A stretch of 45,696 bases of DNA from a virus. Each line of letters starts with the position of its first letter. The stretch's first letter is position 1. The stretch is from positions 1 to 45,696 of IMG/VR virus record IMGVR_UViG_3300008110_010842, one strand, 5' to 3'. Made by a program: the position numbers and the translations under genes. Below are positions 1-8,321 of this stretch, in pieces. Under the pieces are notes generated by a model, which was not told the origin of the DNA, did not search any database, and saw nothing but the letters and a program-made list of their open reading frames with translations.

Positions 1-1
1 G

Positions 2-2077
2 CATGTTGAAACTGGCAGTGCAACTAGAATTGGCACAATAATTAGAGGATTTACATCCCAAACAGCCAATTTAACTGAATGGCAGGATAGTGCAAATACA
101 GTTTATGCAAGAGTAAATGCATCTGGTGAATTCTGGGGATTAATTGCATCTGGCATAGTGACATCTGGAGACTTGGGCAATGCATCTGTTATTTCTGGAA
201 GCATTGCTTCTGGTCAAATTGGGCAAATGCATTTATCATCAGGAGCAGTAAATTCTGGACATTTAGCACAATTTGCAACTGCGAATATCAACATTATTTC
301 TGGAACAATAGCAAACGACAAACTTGCAAACAGTACAATAACAATCGCTGGCTCTTCCACATCCTTGGGTGGCACTTGGGCAGCAGCTGCTTTAACTACG
401 GCATCGGGACTATTAGCCGGAACTTATTATCCTTCTGGCACTTTAACAATAGGTGTTGCTAGCGGAGGTATAAACAGTTCGCATATAGCTTCAGGTGCTG
501 TTGTATCTGGAGATATTGGAAACTCGGCTGTAGTGTCTGGAAGCATTTTTGCAGGCTCTATTGGTGGCGTTCACTTGGCATCAGGAGCTTTGGGCATAGC
601 CGGTTCTTCTGGACAAATTCAATTCAATGCTGGTGGAACTTTAGGCGCAAGTGCTGCCGTTACATTCAGTAGTGGCACTTCACATCTAAATGTAAATGCA
701 CAAGCAACAAATATTATACCATTAAGAATTACAGTAAATTCTGGACATTCAGCAACTGCTTTTCAGATCATAGGGAGCGGATCTCTTCAGGCAGCAGCAT
801 TTGATCCCACAGGCGTACTTTATTGTTCTCAATATACTGGCGCTGGCACAAACACACTAATAAATGCTAGTATTCCTGACAACACTATGCAGCGATCAGT
901 TATTATTGGTCAAAGCGCATACTCAAGTAGCGGTCAAATTGGAGAGCTAGTTGCTGTTGGATATGGTGCGGGCGCAAACAGATATGGAGTTGCAGTTGGT
1001 CAGAGCGCTTCTGCTGCTGCTAATTCTATAGCTTTGGGACTACAAGCGAGTGCTTCAAATGCAAATGTTACAATAGCTATAGGACAGTTATCAAATGCTG
1101 CTTTTGCAAATAGTTGTGGAATAGGGTCTAGGGCTACGCCTGCGGCTGCTGGAGATTTGGTTTGGGCTACCGAATTACAAAACCCAACTATAAGAACACA
1201 AAGATTTGACGCAAGTAACAACATTTCTTATTTGTTTGCTGGCGCAAGTACATGGATTGACAGTACAGCTGTTACAAAAAGGTCAAGATTTACACTTTCT
1301 ACTTATTACACCACTACTGCTCAAGAAGCAATTAGAATCGACTCTGCGTCTGATCTAGCAAGAGTGGGAATAGGTGGAGCGGCATCTGGTAGACTTTGTG
1401 TTTACACCGGCGCTGCTGCAAACAAAGGTTTAGTAATACAAGGATTTACTAGCCAAAGCGCTAATTTCTTTGAAATTCAAAACAGCAGCGTTGAATCAAT
1501 CATGTCTTTCACTAACAGTGGCAACTTGGCTGTTGGACCCATGTATGCTGCATATTATCCGAATGGACCGGCAGCTAGACTCCACGTAAGAGCAATGACA
1601 ATATCAGGAAATACTGTCACCTCCCCTTGGCCAAGCTTATCTCCAGATACTAATACTAATTGGCGTGATGCGGCAATTATATCAGATGGAGGAAACGGTG
1701 AAAGAACCACTGTAGGCACAGGTACTACTTGCGGTATTACTTTGGGTGAATATTACACAGGTAGAATTGTCATACAACCATATGGTGCTGGCAGCAGTTC
1801 ACCCGTCGATCAAGCAGCACGATGTGGTCGTGACTTAATGTTAAGAGGTGGTACCTCCGATAACTTCACAGGAGCTATTGGTGGCCGCTTATTCCTCCAA
1901 GGTGGAGTAGGGTTTACATCTATAGGTTATGATGGAAACATCGGAAATGTATCTATACAGCCCCTTGGCGGCCAAACAGGCATCGGAACCTCCACACCAT
2001 CTGGCACATTAAATGTTGTCAGCACATCTGGCAATATGATAAACTCTATTTTTAGAGGATTTACATGGAAACTATAA
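2..2077 (+). CDS. Tail fibre / adhesin, 5' part outside the window
   Basis: The frame is open from base 2 (the first possible internal start is a GTG at 158), so the gene begins upstream and at least 691 residues are visible. The N-terminal part has many SG-rich repeats of the form SGxIGxxHLASGAV, which suggest a repetitive beta-structured shaft. Codons near 900-1120 encode YadA-head-like repeats (AVGYGAGANRYGVAVG, NSIALGLQASASNAN). The last part has fibre-type phrases such as GQTGIGTSTPSGTLNV. These features are typical of trimeric phage tail fibres that bind the host surface. The frame stops abruptly at FRGFTWKL, while a recognisable fibre C-terminal module continues in the +1 frame (see next entry). 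The RCC1 propeller gene follows. The exact position of this protein on the virion is inference. Confidence 0.85.
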   Translation, partial: HVETGSATRIGTIIRGFTSQTANLTEWQDSANTVYARVNASGEFWGLIASGIVTSGDLGNASVISGSIASGQIGQMHLSSGAVNSGHLAQFATANINIISGTIANDKLANSTITIAGSSTSLGGTWAAAALTTASGLLAGTYYPSGTLTIGVASGGINSSHIASGAVVSGDIGNSAVVSGSIFAGSIGGVHLASGALGIAGSSGQIQFNAGGTLGASAAVTFSSGTSHLNVNAQATNIIPLRITVNSGHSATAFQIIGSGSLQAAAFDPTGVLYCSQYTGAGTNTLINASIPDNTMQRSVIIGQSAYSSSGQIGELVAVGYGAGANRYGVAVGQSASAAANSIALGLQASASNANVTIAIGQLSNAAFANSCGIGSRATPAAAGDLVWATELQNPTIRTQRFDASNNISYLFAGASTWIDSTAVTKRSRFTLSTYYTTTAQEAIRIDSASDLARVGIGGAASGRLCVYTGAAANKGLVIQGFTSQSANFFEIQNSSVESIMSFTNSGNLAVGPMYAAYYPNGPAARLHVRAMTISGNTVTSPWPSLSPDTNTNWRDAAIISDGGNGERTTVGTGTTCGITLGEYYTGRIVIQPYGAGSSSPVDQAARCGRDLMLRGGTSDNFTGAIGGRLFLQGGVGFTSIGYDGNIGNVSIQPLGGQTGIGTSTPSGTLNVVSTSGNMINSIFRGFTWKL

Positions 2078-2327
2078 TATTACCGGAATAACTTATCCTT
2101 CTGGACTTTCTGCACATTCAGCAGGTAGGTTTATTAGACTTTATAACATAAATGCCGCTGGAGGAAACAGCATTACTCTCGTTCATAATAGCTCTAGCAG
2201 TAGTACCGGCAATAAATTCTGGAATGTTTTACTTACGGATATTGTACTCGGGCCTTTAGATTATGCGGAACTTATTTATGACGATACTGATAATGGTTCT
2301 GGATCAGCGGGGTGGAGAGTTCACTAA
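2043..2327 (+). pseudogene. Out-of-frame C-terminal module of the tail fibre
   Basis: Frame 3 is open from 2043 to the TAA at 2325-2327, with no ATG. From about 2070 it encodes NYNITGITYPSG, then FIRLYNINAAGGNSITLVHN, KFWNVLLTDIVLGPLDYAEL and finally GWRVH. This is the pattern of a common fibre-end domain (a Leu-Val-His-rich strand, a loop, then a terminal I-Y-D...W-R strand). It joins the upstream gene if one base of the AAA at 2069-2071 is skipped. Its TAA overlaps the ATG of the next gene (TAATG), and that gene's GGAG ribosome site lies inside it, so translation of this segment would couple to the propeller gene. Possible explanations are a one-base sequence error, a +1 frameshift, or a collapsed repeat or deletion junction. 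Confidence 0.6.
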
Positions 2328-4870
2328 TGCCGGGGCAAGGTATCGTTGGCATAATGCGAAGAAGGCCTAACGGGGCAGCAAGACCATTATGGATGTGGGG
2401 CAGTAATTTTACCGGATCTATTGGAGATGCAACAAGCACAGCATCAAGAAGTTCCCCCGTACAGACCATAGCTTATGGCACTACATGGGCCAGCATATAC
2501 ATATCTGTGGAAAGAAATGTTGTTGGCGCAACAAAAACAGATGGAACGCTTTGGCTTTGGGGTGATAATACATATGGCCAATTAGGACAAAATACATCTG
2601 GATTTTATACAAGCACTAGCAGTCCATCACAGACTGTGGCTGGTGGTACTAATTGGCGGCAAGTAGCGCTAGGTACTTTTCATACCTTGGCAGTTAAAAC
2701 TGATAATACTTTGTGGGCTTGGGGTTATGGAGGGTTTGGTGCTATAGGTAACAACACAATAAACAACTATAGTTCTCCTATACAAGTAGGCACCTCCACA
2801 ACTTGGAGCAAAGTAGCCGCTGGACTACAAAGTTTGGCTGTGAAAACTGATGGTACACTTTGGGCTTGGGGTTGGGGAAACGGTGGACAATTAGGCAACA
2901 ACACTGGCACCTCGCCTACTAGTTCTCCAATACAAGTAGGCACTGACACAACTTGGTCCTCTGTTGCCGCTGGTTGGGGTACATCTGCTGCAATAAAAAC
3001 TGATGGAACTCTTTGGACTTGGGGTTGGAACGGCAATATAGCCGATGGGTACGGCAAACTCGGAGACAATTCCATAGTACATCGAAGTTCTCCTGTGCAA
3101 ACTGTGGCTGGAGGTACAAATTGGTCACAAGTATCTGTAGGATTTGGCCATTGTGCCGCCGTCAAAACTGATGGTTCTGTGTGGACTTGGGGCTTAAATA
3201 CTTACGGCGAATTAGGCGACAACACGACAACCAAAAAAAGTTCTCCAGTACAAACTGTTGCATTTGGATATAACTGGTACAGAATAGCTGCTGGAAATGG
3301 TTTTACAGCTGCTATTAAAGATGATTCGACAGTTTGGACTTGGGGATATAACGTTTACGGTGCATTGGCAGACAATACTGTAGTAAACAGATCTTCTCCA
3401 GTACAAATGATAATGACTATCGGTACATTTGGCATAATTGCAGCAGGCTCAAATACGGCAGGTGCCATACAAGGCAGAGATTCTTCTCCCGTCCCACCAA
3501 GTCCCACCCCTAATCCAACACCACAACCTATACCAACAACAAGTGGAAGTTTGTTTGATTTTGGAAATAACACCAATGGGTCTTTGGGTGACAATACAAC
3601 TACTCACAGAAGTTCTCCGGTACAGACTACTGCAACTGGAAACACATGGAGGCAAGCTTCTGGGGGTGAAAACCACGCTATCGCCATAAAACTTGATGGA
3701 ACCCTATGGACTTGGGGCAATAATGCGTTGGGGCAGCTGGGCGACAATACTATTCTCCACAGAAGCTCGCCAATTCAAACAGTTACATACGATACCAATT
3801 GGAATCAAGTCGCAGCAGGATATCGCCACTCTATTGGTGTAAAAAAAGATGGCACAATGTGGTTGTGGGGTTTCAACACACAAGGACAATTGGGGGATAA
3901 CTCAATTGTCCACAGATCATCACCAGTGCAAACTCTTGGTTTCGCTGCGACTTGGGTTATGGCATCAGCAGGTAAAAATCATAGCTCTGCGATAAAATCT
4001 GACGGAACCTTATGGTCTTGGGGCTTGGGCACGAACGGTCAACTTGGAGATAACACAGCGACAACAAAATCTTCTCCAATACAAACATCGACATATGGCA
4101 CAAATTGGAAATATGTGTCATGTGGCCTGAACTATTCGGCAGCTGTCAAGTTTGATGGCACGATTTGGTGCTGGGGCGACAACACCTATGGCCAATTAGG
4201 AGAAAACAGCACAACACATAGAAGTTCCCCTATTCAAACAACCGCTTTCGGAACCAATTGGGTGCTTGTGTCTTGTGGCGGCAATACAACATATGGCATT
4301 AAAAACAACGGGACTTTATGGGGCTGGGGTCGAAATTCATACGGACAATTAGGCGATAATACTACCACGCATAGATCCAGTCCTGTCCAAATTGCTGCTG
4401 CAACAACTACGTGGACTGGCGTTTCTGGAGGATACAACCACGCCACAGCTATTACAAACAGTGTGGCATGGACTTGGGGCAGAAACAATTATGGACAATG
4501 TGATAAAAATGATACTGTTACATATAATCAGCCAAGATCGTTGGATACGACTAGCATTCAATGGAACGATGTTTTCGCAGGGTCTTCTTCAAATGCCACA
4601 TATACCTTGCTTACAGCAACTAGCGTTGATCCGCCATCACCGCCCCCCACTCCAACTCCGACCGCTCCTTCTCCTGCGCCTATACCACCGGGAACGCCAT
4701 TTGCTTTCGCAAGCGCCGATCAACATCTTTATAAATTCTATGTGGTAAAACTCAAGACAGGCAAAGCGGCAGTGGCATGTCTAGAAGCGCAGGAAAATTT
4801 GGATTGTATGGCTGGACCTTTTGATACATTTGATGAAGCAAAACAAGCAGAAATCAAATTTAATTCATAA
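2327..4870 (+). CDS. Two-propeller RCC1-repeat protein, probable virion adhesin
   Basis: This 847-residue protein is built from RCC1-type repeats with the core G-T-L-W-x-W-G-x-N-x-x-G-Q-L-G-D-N-T followed by SSPVQT. I count seven repeats (about residues 20-380), a Pro-rich linker (PPSPTPNPTPQPIP, about 388-403), seven more (about 405-760), a second Pro/Thr linker, and a 55-residue C-terminal domain. Seven is the blade number of eukaryotic RCC1, so two separate seven-bladed propellers are likely. The start is ATG 2327, which overlaps the previous stop as TAATG with GGAG 9 nt upstream; an in-frame GTG at 2312 is less likely. Being next to the tail fibre, it is probably a receptor-binding or fibre-associated virion protein. 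No enzymatic motif is visible. Its end overlaps the convergent glycosyltransferase gene by 11 bases. Confidence 0.85.
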   Translation: MPGQGIVGIMRRRPNGAARPLWMWGSNFTGSIGDATSTASRSSPVQTIAYGTTWASIYISVERNVVGATKTDGTLWLWGDNTYGQLGQNTSGFYTSTSSPSQTVAGGTNWRQVALGTFHTLAVKTDNTLWAWGYGGFGAIGNNTINNYSSPIQVGTSTTWSKVAAGLQSLAVKTDGTLWAWGWGNGGQLGNNTGTSPTSSPIQVGTDTTWSSVAAGWGTSAAIKTDGTLWTWGWNGNIADGYGKLGDNSIVHRSSPVQTVAGGTNWSQVSVGFGHCAAVKTDGSVWTWGLNTYGELGDNTTTKKSSPVQTVAFGYNWYRIAAGNGFTAAIKDDSTVWTWGYNVYGALADNTVVNRSSPVQMIMTIGTFGIIAAGSNTAGAIQGRDSSPVPPSPTPNPTPQPIPTTSGSLFDFGNNTNGSLGDNTTTHRSSPVQTTATGNTWRQASGGENHAIAIKLDGTLWTWGNNALGQLGDNTILHRSSPIQTVTYDTNWNQVAAGYRHSIGVKKDGTMWLWGFNTQGQLGDNSIVHRSSPVQTLGFAATWVMASAGKNHSSAIKSDGTLWSWGLGTNGQLGDNTATTKSSPIQTSTYGTNWKYVSCGLNYSAAVKFDGTIWCWGDNTYGQLGENSTTHRSSPIQTTAFGTNWVLVSCGGNTTYGIKNNGTLWGWGRNSYGQLGDNTTTHRSSPVQIAAATTTWTGVSGGYNHATAITNSVAWTWGRNNYGQCDKNDTVTYNQPRSLDTTSIQWNDVFAGSSSNATYTLLTATSVDPPSPPPTPTPTAPSPAPIPPGTPFAFASADQHLYKFYVVKLKTGKAAVACLEAQENLDCMAGPFDTFDEAKQAEIKFNS

Positions 4871-5570
4871 TCCTCTTGAGAGACATAGTCTTGCCGTCAT
4901 CGCTAATTTTTTCATATTTACTTAAAATAAATTTGTTCCCTTGTTTAGATAAATTTCCATTGTGATAGTTGCTAAATTTTGTATCTTTAAATTTATGATT
5001 TTCAACTCTCAAATTTTCATTATGCGGTATATGATAAACAAAATCTTTTATATTTAAAATAACAGTTCTTTCAACACCTATTTGCTCTAGTCTATCATAA
5101 AAATCTACATCTTCACCTCCCCAGCCAATAAAATTCTCATTAAAACCACCTATTTTAAGAAAGCTATTTCTATTGAAATAGCTTAGCCCCCAATAGCAAT
5201 AATGATCTGGATCTGGAACAGTTCCGCAAAAAAAGTGCTTGGTACCACTATTGCGATGCAGTATTTTTAACAAATTTTTGTTGGTAAGTTTGTAGTCTAT
5301 ATCAAGTTTAAGTATGTTGTCATACTTCGACATCAAAACACCGCAGTTCATGCTAAATGACAATGATAAAAAATATTGTTCATCTTCAACACGAACAATT
5401 CGAACTTTTTCGTGATTTGTAATTTTTAAATTCGACACAGGATCCTTGCTGGACCAATCAACAATAACAATTTCCCCAACTTCCTCGCATTCAATCCATG
5501 TTGGCACAGCTTCCTCAACCCTGTCGTTTCTGTTCATGACAGGAAAAACGCAGCTTATTTTTTGATGCAT
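4860..5570 (-). CDS. Family 2-like glycosyltransferase (GT-A fold)
   Basis: The 236-residue protein opens with a GT2-type strand (ISCVFPVMNRNDRVEEAV), has EIVIVDWSSKDP at about residues 32-43 and a nucleotide-binding-like LKLDIDYKL, and ends its catalytic core with GGFNENFIGWGGEDVDFYDR. That last block is the acceptor-side motif of galactosyltransferase-like GT7C/GT2 enzymes. It probably transfers a sugar from a nucleotide-sugar donor in the cytoplasm. It is transcribed towards the propeller gene and overlaps its end by 11 bases. A late-like box CATAAATC lies 24 nt before the ATG. The sugar and acceptor cannot be told from sequence. Confidence 0.8.
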   Translation of the reverse strand: MHQKISCVFPVMNRNDRVEEAVPTWIECEEVGEIVIVDWSSKDPVSNLKITNHEKVRIVRVEDEQYFLSLSFSMNCGVLMSKYDNILKLDIDYKLTNKNLLKILHRNSGTKHFFCGTVPDPDHYCYWGLSYFNRNSFLKIGGFNENFIGWGGEDVDFYDRLEQIGVERTVILNIKDFVYHIPHNENLRVENHKFKDTKFSNYHNGNLSKQGNKFILSKYEKISDDGKTMSLKRIMN

Positions 5571-5599
5571 AAAATAAAATAATAATTCTTTACTGATTT

Positions 5600-6265
5600 A
5601 TGATTATGGCAGGATCATGGGAATTAATTAATCAAAACCGAGTGCTTACGGCTATCTTGACAAGAGAGTCCGTTACAAGCACTTGGGCTATGGGATTTAG
5701 AAATCTTCAAATCCCCGGAACTTACACTTTTTTGTCTGGCATGCCTTTTGACCACGCAAGAAACACAGCTTGTCTCAAACTTCTTGAACTTGGCTGGGAA
5801 TGGCTATTCTTCCTTGATGACGATGTAGTGCCACCACCTGATGTCATATACAAACTCATGGCTCATAACAAGCCAATAGTCAGCGGTCTTTATTTCCGCA
5901 GGTGCCCACCATTGGTTCCTGTAATGCTAAGAGAAAATGCTGATAAAACAAAAGTGGATTGGGTGACACAATTCACCTACGGTGATGTCCTAGAAGTAGA
6001 TTTAGTTGGCTCAGGATGCATGTTAATCCACAGAAGCGTACTTGAAAAACTGCCACCTCTTTCAAATCGATGCAGATGGTTTGAATGGCGTTGTGACAGA
6101 ACTGACCTTAAAGACATAGACAAAACAAGCGAAGATTTTACTTTCTGCAAACATGCAAGAGCGCATGGTTACAAAATATATGTTGATACAAGCATACAAT
6201 GCCGTCATATAGGATGGGGAGATAGCAACCCAACAGGTTACAAACCCTTGGAGCTTAAGACATGA
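5600..6265 (+). CDS. GT-A-fold glycosyltransferase-like protein
   Basis: The 221-residue protein carries the block LGWEWLFFLDDDVVPPPDVI, which contains a DDD metal and nucleotide-sugar binding motif at about residues 74-76. It also has VSGLYFRR, VDLVGSGCMLIHRSV and a C-terminal SEDFTFCKHARAHGYKIYVD, which resembles the acceptor and base region of GT2-like enzymes. It starts the plus-strand glycan run: its TGA overlaps the next ATG (ATGA at 6262-6265). No good Shine-Dalgarno sequence precedes ATG 5600 or the in-frame ATG 5606. The family-level call is good; the substrate is unknown. Confidence 0.8.
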   Translation: MIMAGSWELINQNRVLTAILTRESVTSTWAMGFRNLQIPGTYTFLSGMPFDHARNTACLKLLELGWEWLFFLDDDVVPPPDVIYKLMAHNKPIVSGLYFRRCPPLVPVMLRENADKTKVDWVTQFTYGDVLEVDLVGSGCMLIHRSVLEKLPPLSNRCRWFEWRCDRTDLKDIDKTSEDFTFCKHARAHGYKIYVDTSIQCRHIGWGDSNPTGYKPLELKT

Positions 6266-7320
6266 GAATGAGAAAATTATCAACAGATGCAGCTGCAAAA
6301 CTAAAAGTGTGCGTGGTGTCAACAACCGTTATTCCATGTCCCCCACCCGGTTACGCCGGGTTAGAAATGATTACTTGGCAACTTGCAAATGGCTTAGTTG
6401 ACAAAGGTCACGATGTGGTTCTAATCGCACCCAAAGGATCAACATCCAAAGCGGAAATTCACGAAACAACACTTGGTGAATCCGAACAACAAGCATATAG
6501 CGGTTATTGGGAGCGATTAAAAGACTTTGATGTGATCATAGATCACAGCTGGGAAAAATGGTCTTACATATTGAAAATAGAAGGCAAATTAGATAAGCCT
6601 ATTTTGGGCGTATGCCACGCTCCTATACACACTATGTACATGTCTGCCCCACCAGTGCCCTTTCCATGTCTGGTAGGGATTAGCAAAGATCAAACAGAAG
6701 CAATTACAGCACACCTTAAATGTGCTGCCAGAACATGTTACAACGGCGTAGATACAAATTTTTATCAAACGAGCAACAAAAAAAGAAACAACAGATATTT
6801 ATTTTTGGCAAGAATTAGCACAATAAAAGGCCCTCATATCGCTGTGGATGTTGCCAACCGCTGCCAAATAGGTTTAGACATGGTTGGAGATGACAAACTT
6901 ACTGGAGAGCCTGATCTTGTGAACAGAATTAGACAACAATGTTCAATTTCTCCTAAGCTAAGGTACATCGGCCCTCAATCAAGAAGCGAATGCGTAACTT
7001 GGTTTAATACCAATAAGGCTTTGTTGCATCCAAATCAACATTTTAAAGAACCCTTTGGACTTGCCCCCGTAGAAGCTCAACTATGTGGCATGCCAGTTAT
7101 TGCTTGGGACAATGGTGCCATGCGAGAAACAATTAAACATGGAGAAACAGGATTTATTGTTAAATCCCAAGAGGAAATGGAAGAGTTAGTAAAAAACGAT
7201 GCCGTAGCTTCAATAAAATCAAAAGATTGCATTGAATGGGCAAAACAATTTTCATATCAAAAAATGATCGACCGATATGAAGAACTTTCATATGAGGCCG
7301 TTGATACTGGCGGGTGGTAA
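6262..7320 (+). CDS. GT4-type glycosyltransferase (GT-B fold)
   Basis: The protein has 352 residues. The N-terminal half holds the acceptor-side pattern PPPGYAGLEMITWQLANGLV followed by KGHDVVLIAP. The C-terminal half opens with NRYLFLARISTIKGPHIAVD (about 178-197) and has the diagnostic GT4 donor motif EPFGLAPVEAQLCGMPVIAW (about 263-282), including the E-x7-E arrangement, then GETGFIV. It is a retaining glycosyltransferase by family. The start codon overlaps the previous stop, and the TAA overlaps the next ATG as TAATG, so the run is translationally coupled. The donor sugar and target are unknown. Confidence 0.9.
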   Translation: MRMRKLSTDAAAKLKVCVVSTTVIPCPPPGYAGLEMITWQLANGLVDKGHDVVLIAPKGSTSKAEIHETTLGESEQQAYSGYWERLKDFDVIIDHSWEKWSYILKIEGKLDKPILGVCHAPIHTMYMSAPPVPFPCLVGISKDQTEAITAHLKCAARTCYNGVDTNFYQTSNKKRNNRYLFLARISTIKGPHIAVDVANRCQIGLDMVGDDKLTGEPDLVNRIRQQCSISPKLRYIGPQSRSECVTWFNTNKALLHPNQHFKEPFGLAPVEAQLCGMPVIAWDNGAMRETIKHGETGFIVKSQEEMEELVKNDAVASIKSKDCIEWAKQFSYQKMIDRYEELSYEAVDTGGW

Positions 7321-8321
7321 TGCTCGGATTTTTTACAGCCGATAGAATTGGAACAAACACGGGTGGCGGCATCGTCACCAAAAATGAACTTGAAGCCCTA
7401 GCAAGTTTGGGAGAAACCTCACTATGGAACCCCGAACCAAAAAACGATCCTTTTGATACTGAAAGATCAATACTTCACAATCAATTGCCAAATCTCAAAC
7501 TAGCACACTTCTATTCTGGTACTTTCCCTGATACCGTAAAATATTTAAAATCAAAAGGCACCAAGATTTCTTACACCGCAGCTGCACATGATATTGATCT
7601 AAGCAGGGCTGAGTTTGAAAAATTGAAAATACCATACGACCTTCCTCATATAACCAATCCAGAACTTTGGAAAAAATACCTTCAGTGCTATTTGATGGCT
7701 GATGTTGTCATTTGCCCAAGCACGCACAGCAAACAAGTCATGGAAAACTTTGGTTGTAAAAATGTCAAAGTAGTTCCTCATGGCTGTCACCTCATGCAGA
7801 CCAAACCATATCCCAAGACATTTACAATAGGATATTTGGGACAAACCGGCCCAGATAAAGGATTAATTTATTTAATCGAAGCTTGGTCCAAACTTAATTA
7901 CAAAGATGCCGTTTTCAGCATAGCAGGAAGCCAATCCATGTCTTTGCTGCCTTGGATACGACATTTCAAAAATGGAAATTACAATATCATGGGATATGTA
8001 AAAAACATCGAGGATTTTTACAACAGTATTTCGGTTTACGTTCAGCCAAGTGTTACAGAAGGATTTGGAATTGAAGTTTTGGAAGCTCTAGCAGCAGGCA
8101 GACCAGTAGTTGCATCTGATGGTGCTGGCGCAGCAGATTGTGTAGGACCATGTGGCCTTGTCATTCCTAAAAAAAATGTAGAAGCTCTAATGCAGGCGAT
8201 TGATACTTTTAAAAATAATAACAATGATAACAGAAACGCTTGTCAACTTCAGGCAGGCAAATACACATGGGATAAAGTAAAAGATCAATATCTGCAAGTC
8301 TGGAAGGAGTTGTTGGCATGA
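7320..8321 (+). CDS. GT4-type glycosyltransferase (second copy)
   Basis: The protein has 333 residues from ATG 7320, which shares its A with the previous TAA (an in-frame GTG at 7314 would be longer). It opens with LGFFTADRIGTNTGGGIVTKNEL, a donor/acceptor glycine loop, followed by DVVICPSTHSKQVMENFG, the Rossmann entry FTIGYLGQTGPDKGLIYLIE (about 167-186) and the GT4 signature EGFGIEVLEALAAGRPVVAS (about 246-265). It is related in fold but clearly different in sequence from the preceding enzyme, so the two probably add different sugars. The stop overlaps the next ATG (ATGA). Confidence 0.9.
   Translation: MLGFFTADRIGTNTGGGIVTKNELEALASLGETSLWNPEPKNDPFDTERSILHNQLPNLKLAHFYSGTFPDTVKYLKSKGTKISYTAAAHDIDLSRAEFEKLKIPYDLPHITNPELWKKYLQCYLMADVVICPSTHSKQVMENFGCKNVKVVPHGCHLMQTKPYPKTFTIGYLGQTGPDKGLIYLIEAWSKLNYKDAVFSIAGSQSMSLLPWIRHFKNGNYNIMGYVKNIEDFYNSISVYVQPSVTEGFGIEVLEALAAGRPVVASDGAGAADCVGPCGLVIPKKNVEALMQAIDTFKNNNNDNRNACQLQAGKYTWDKVKDQYLQVWKELLA

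Noticed and set aside
2272-4561. Several antisense frames in the propeller gene
   Set aside because: They are by-products of the regular repeat codon pattern, without ribosome sites.
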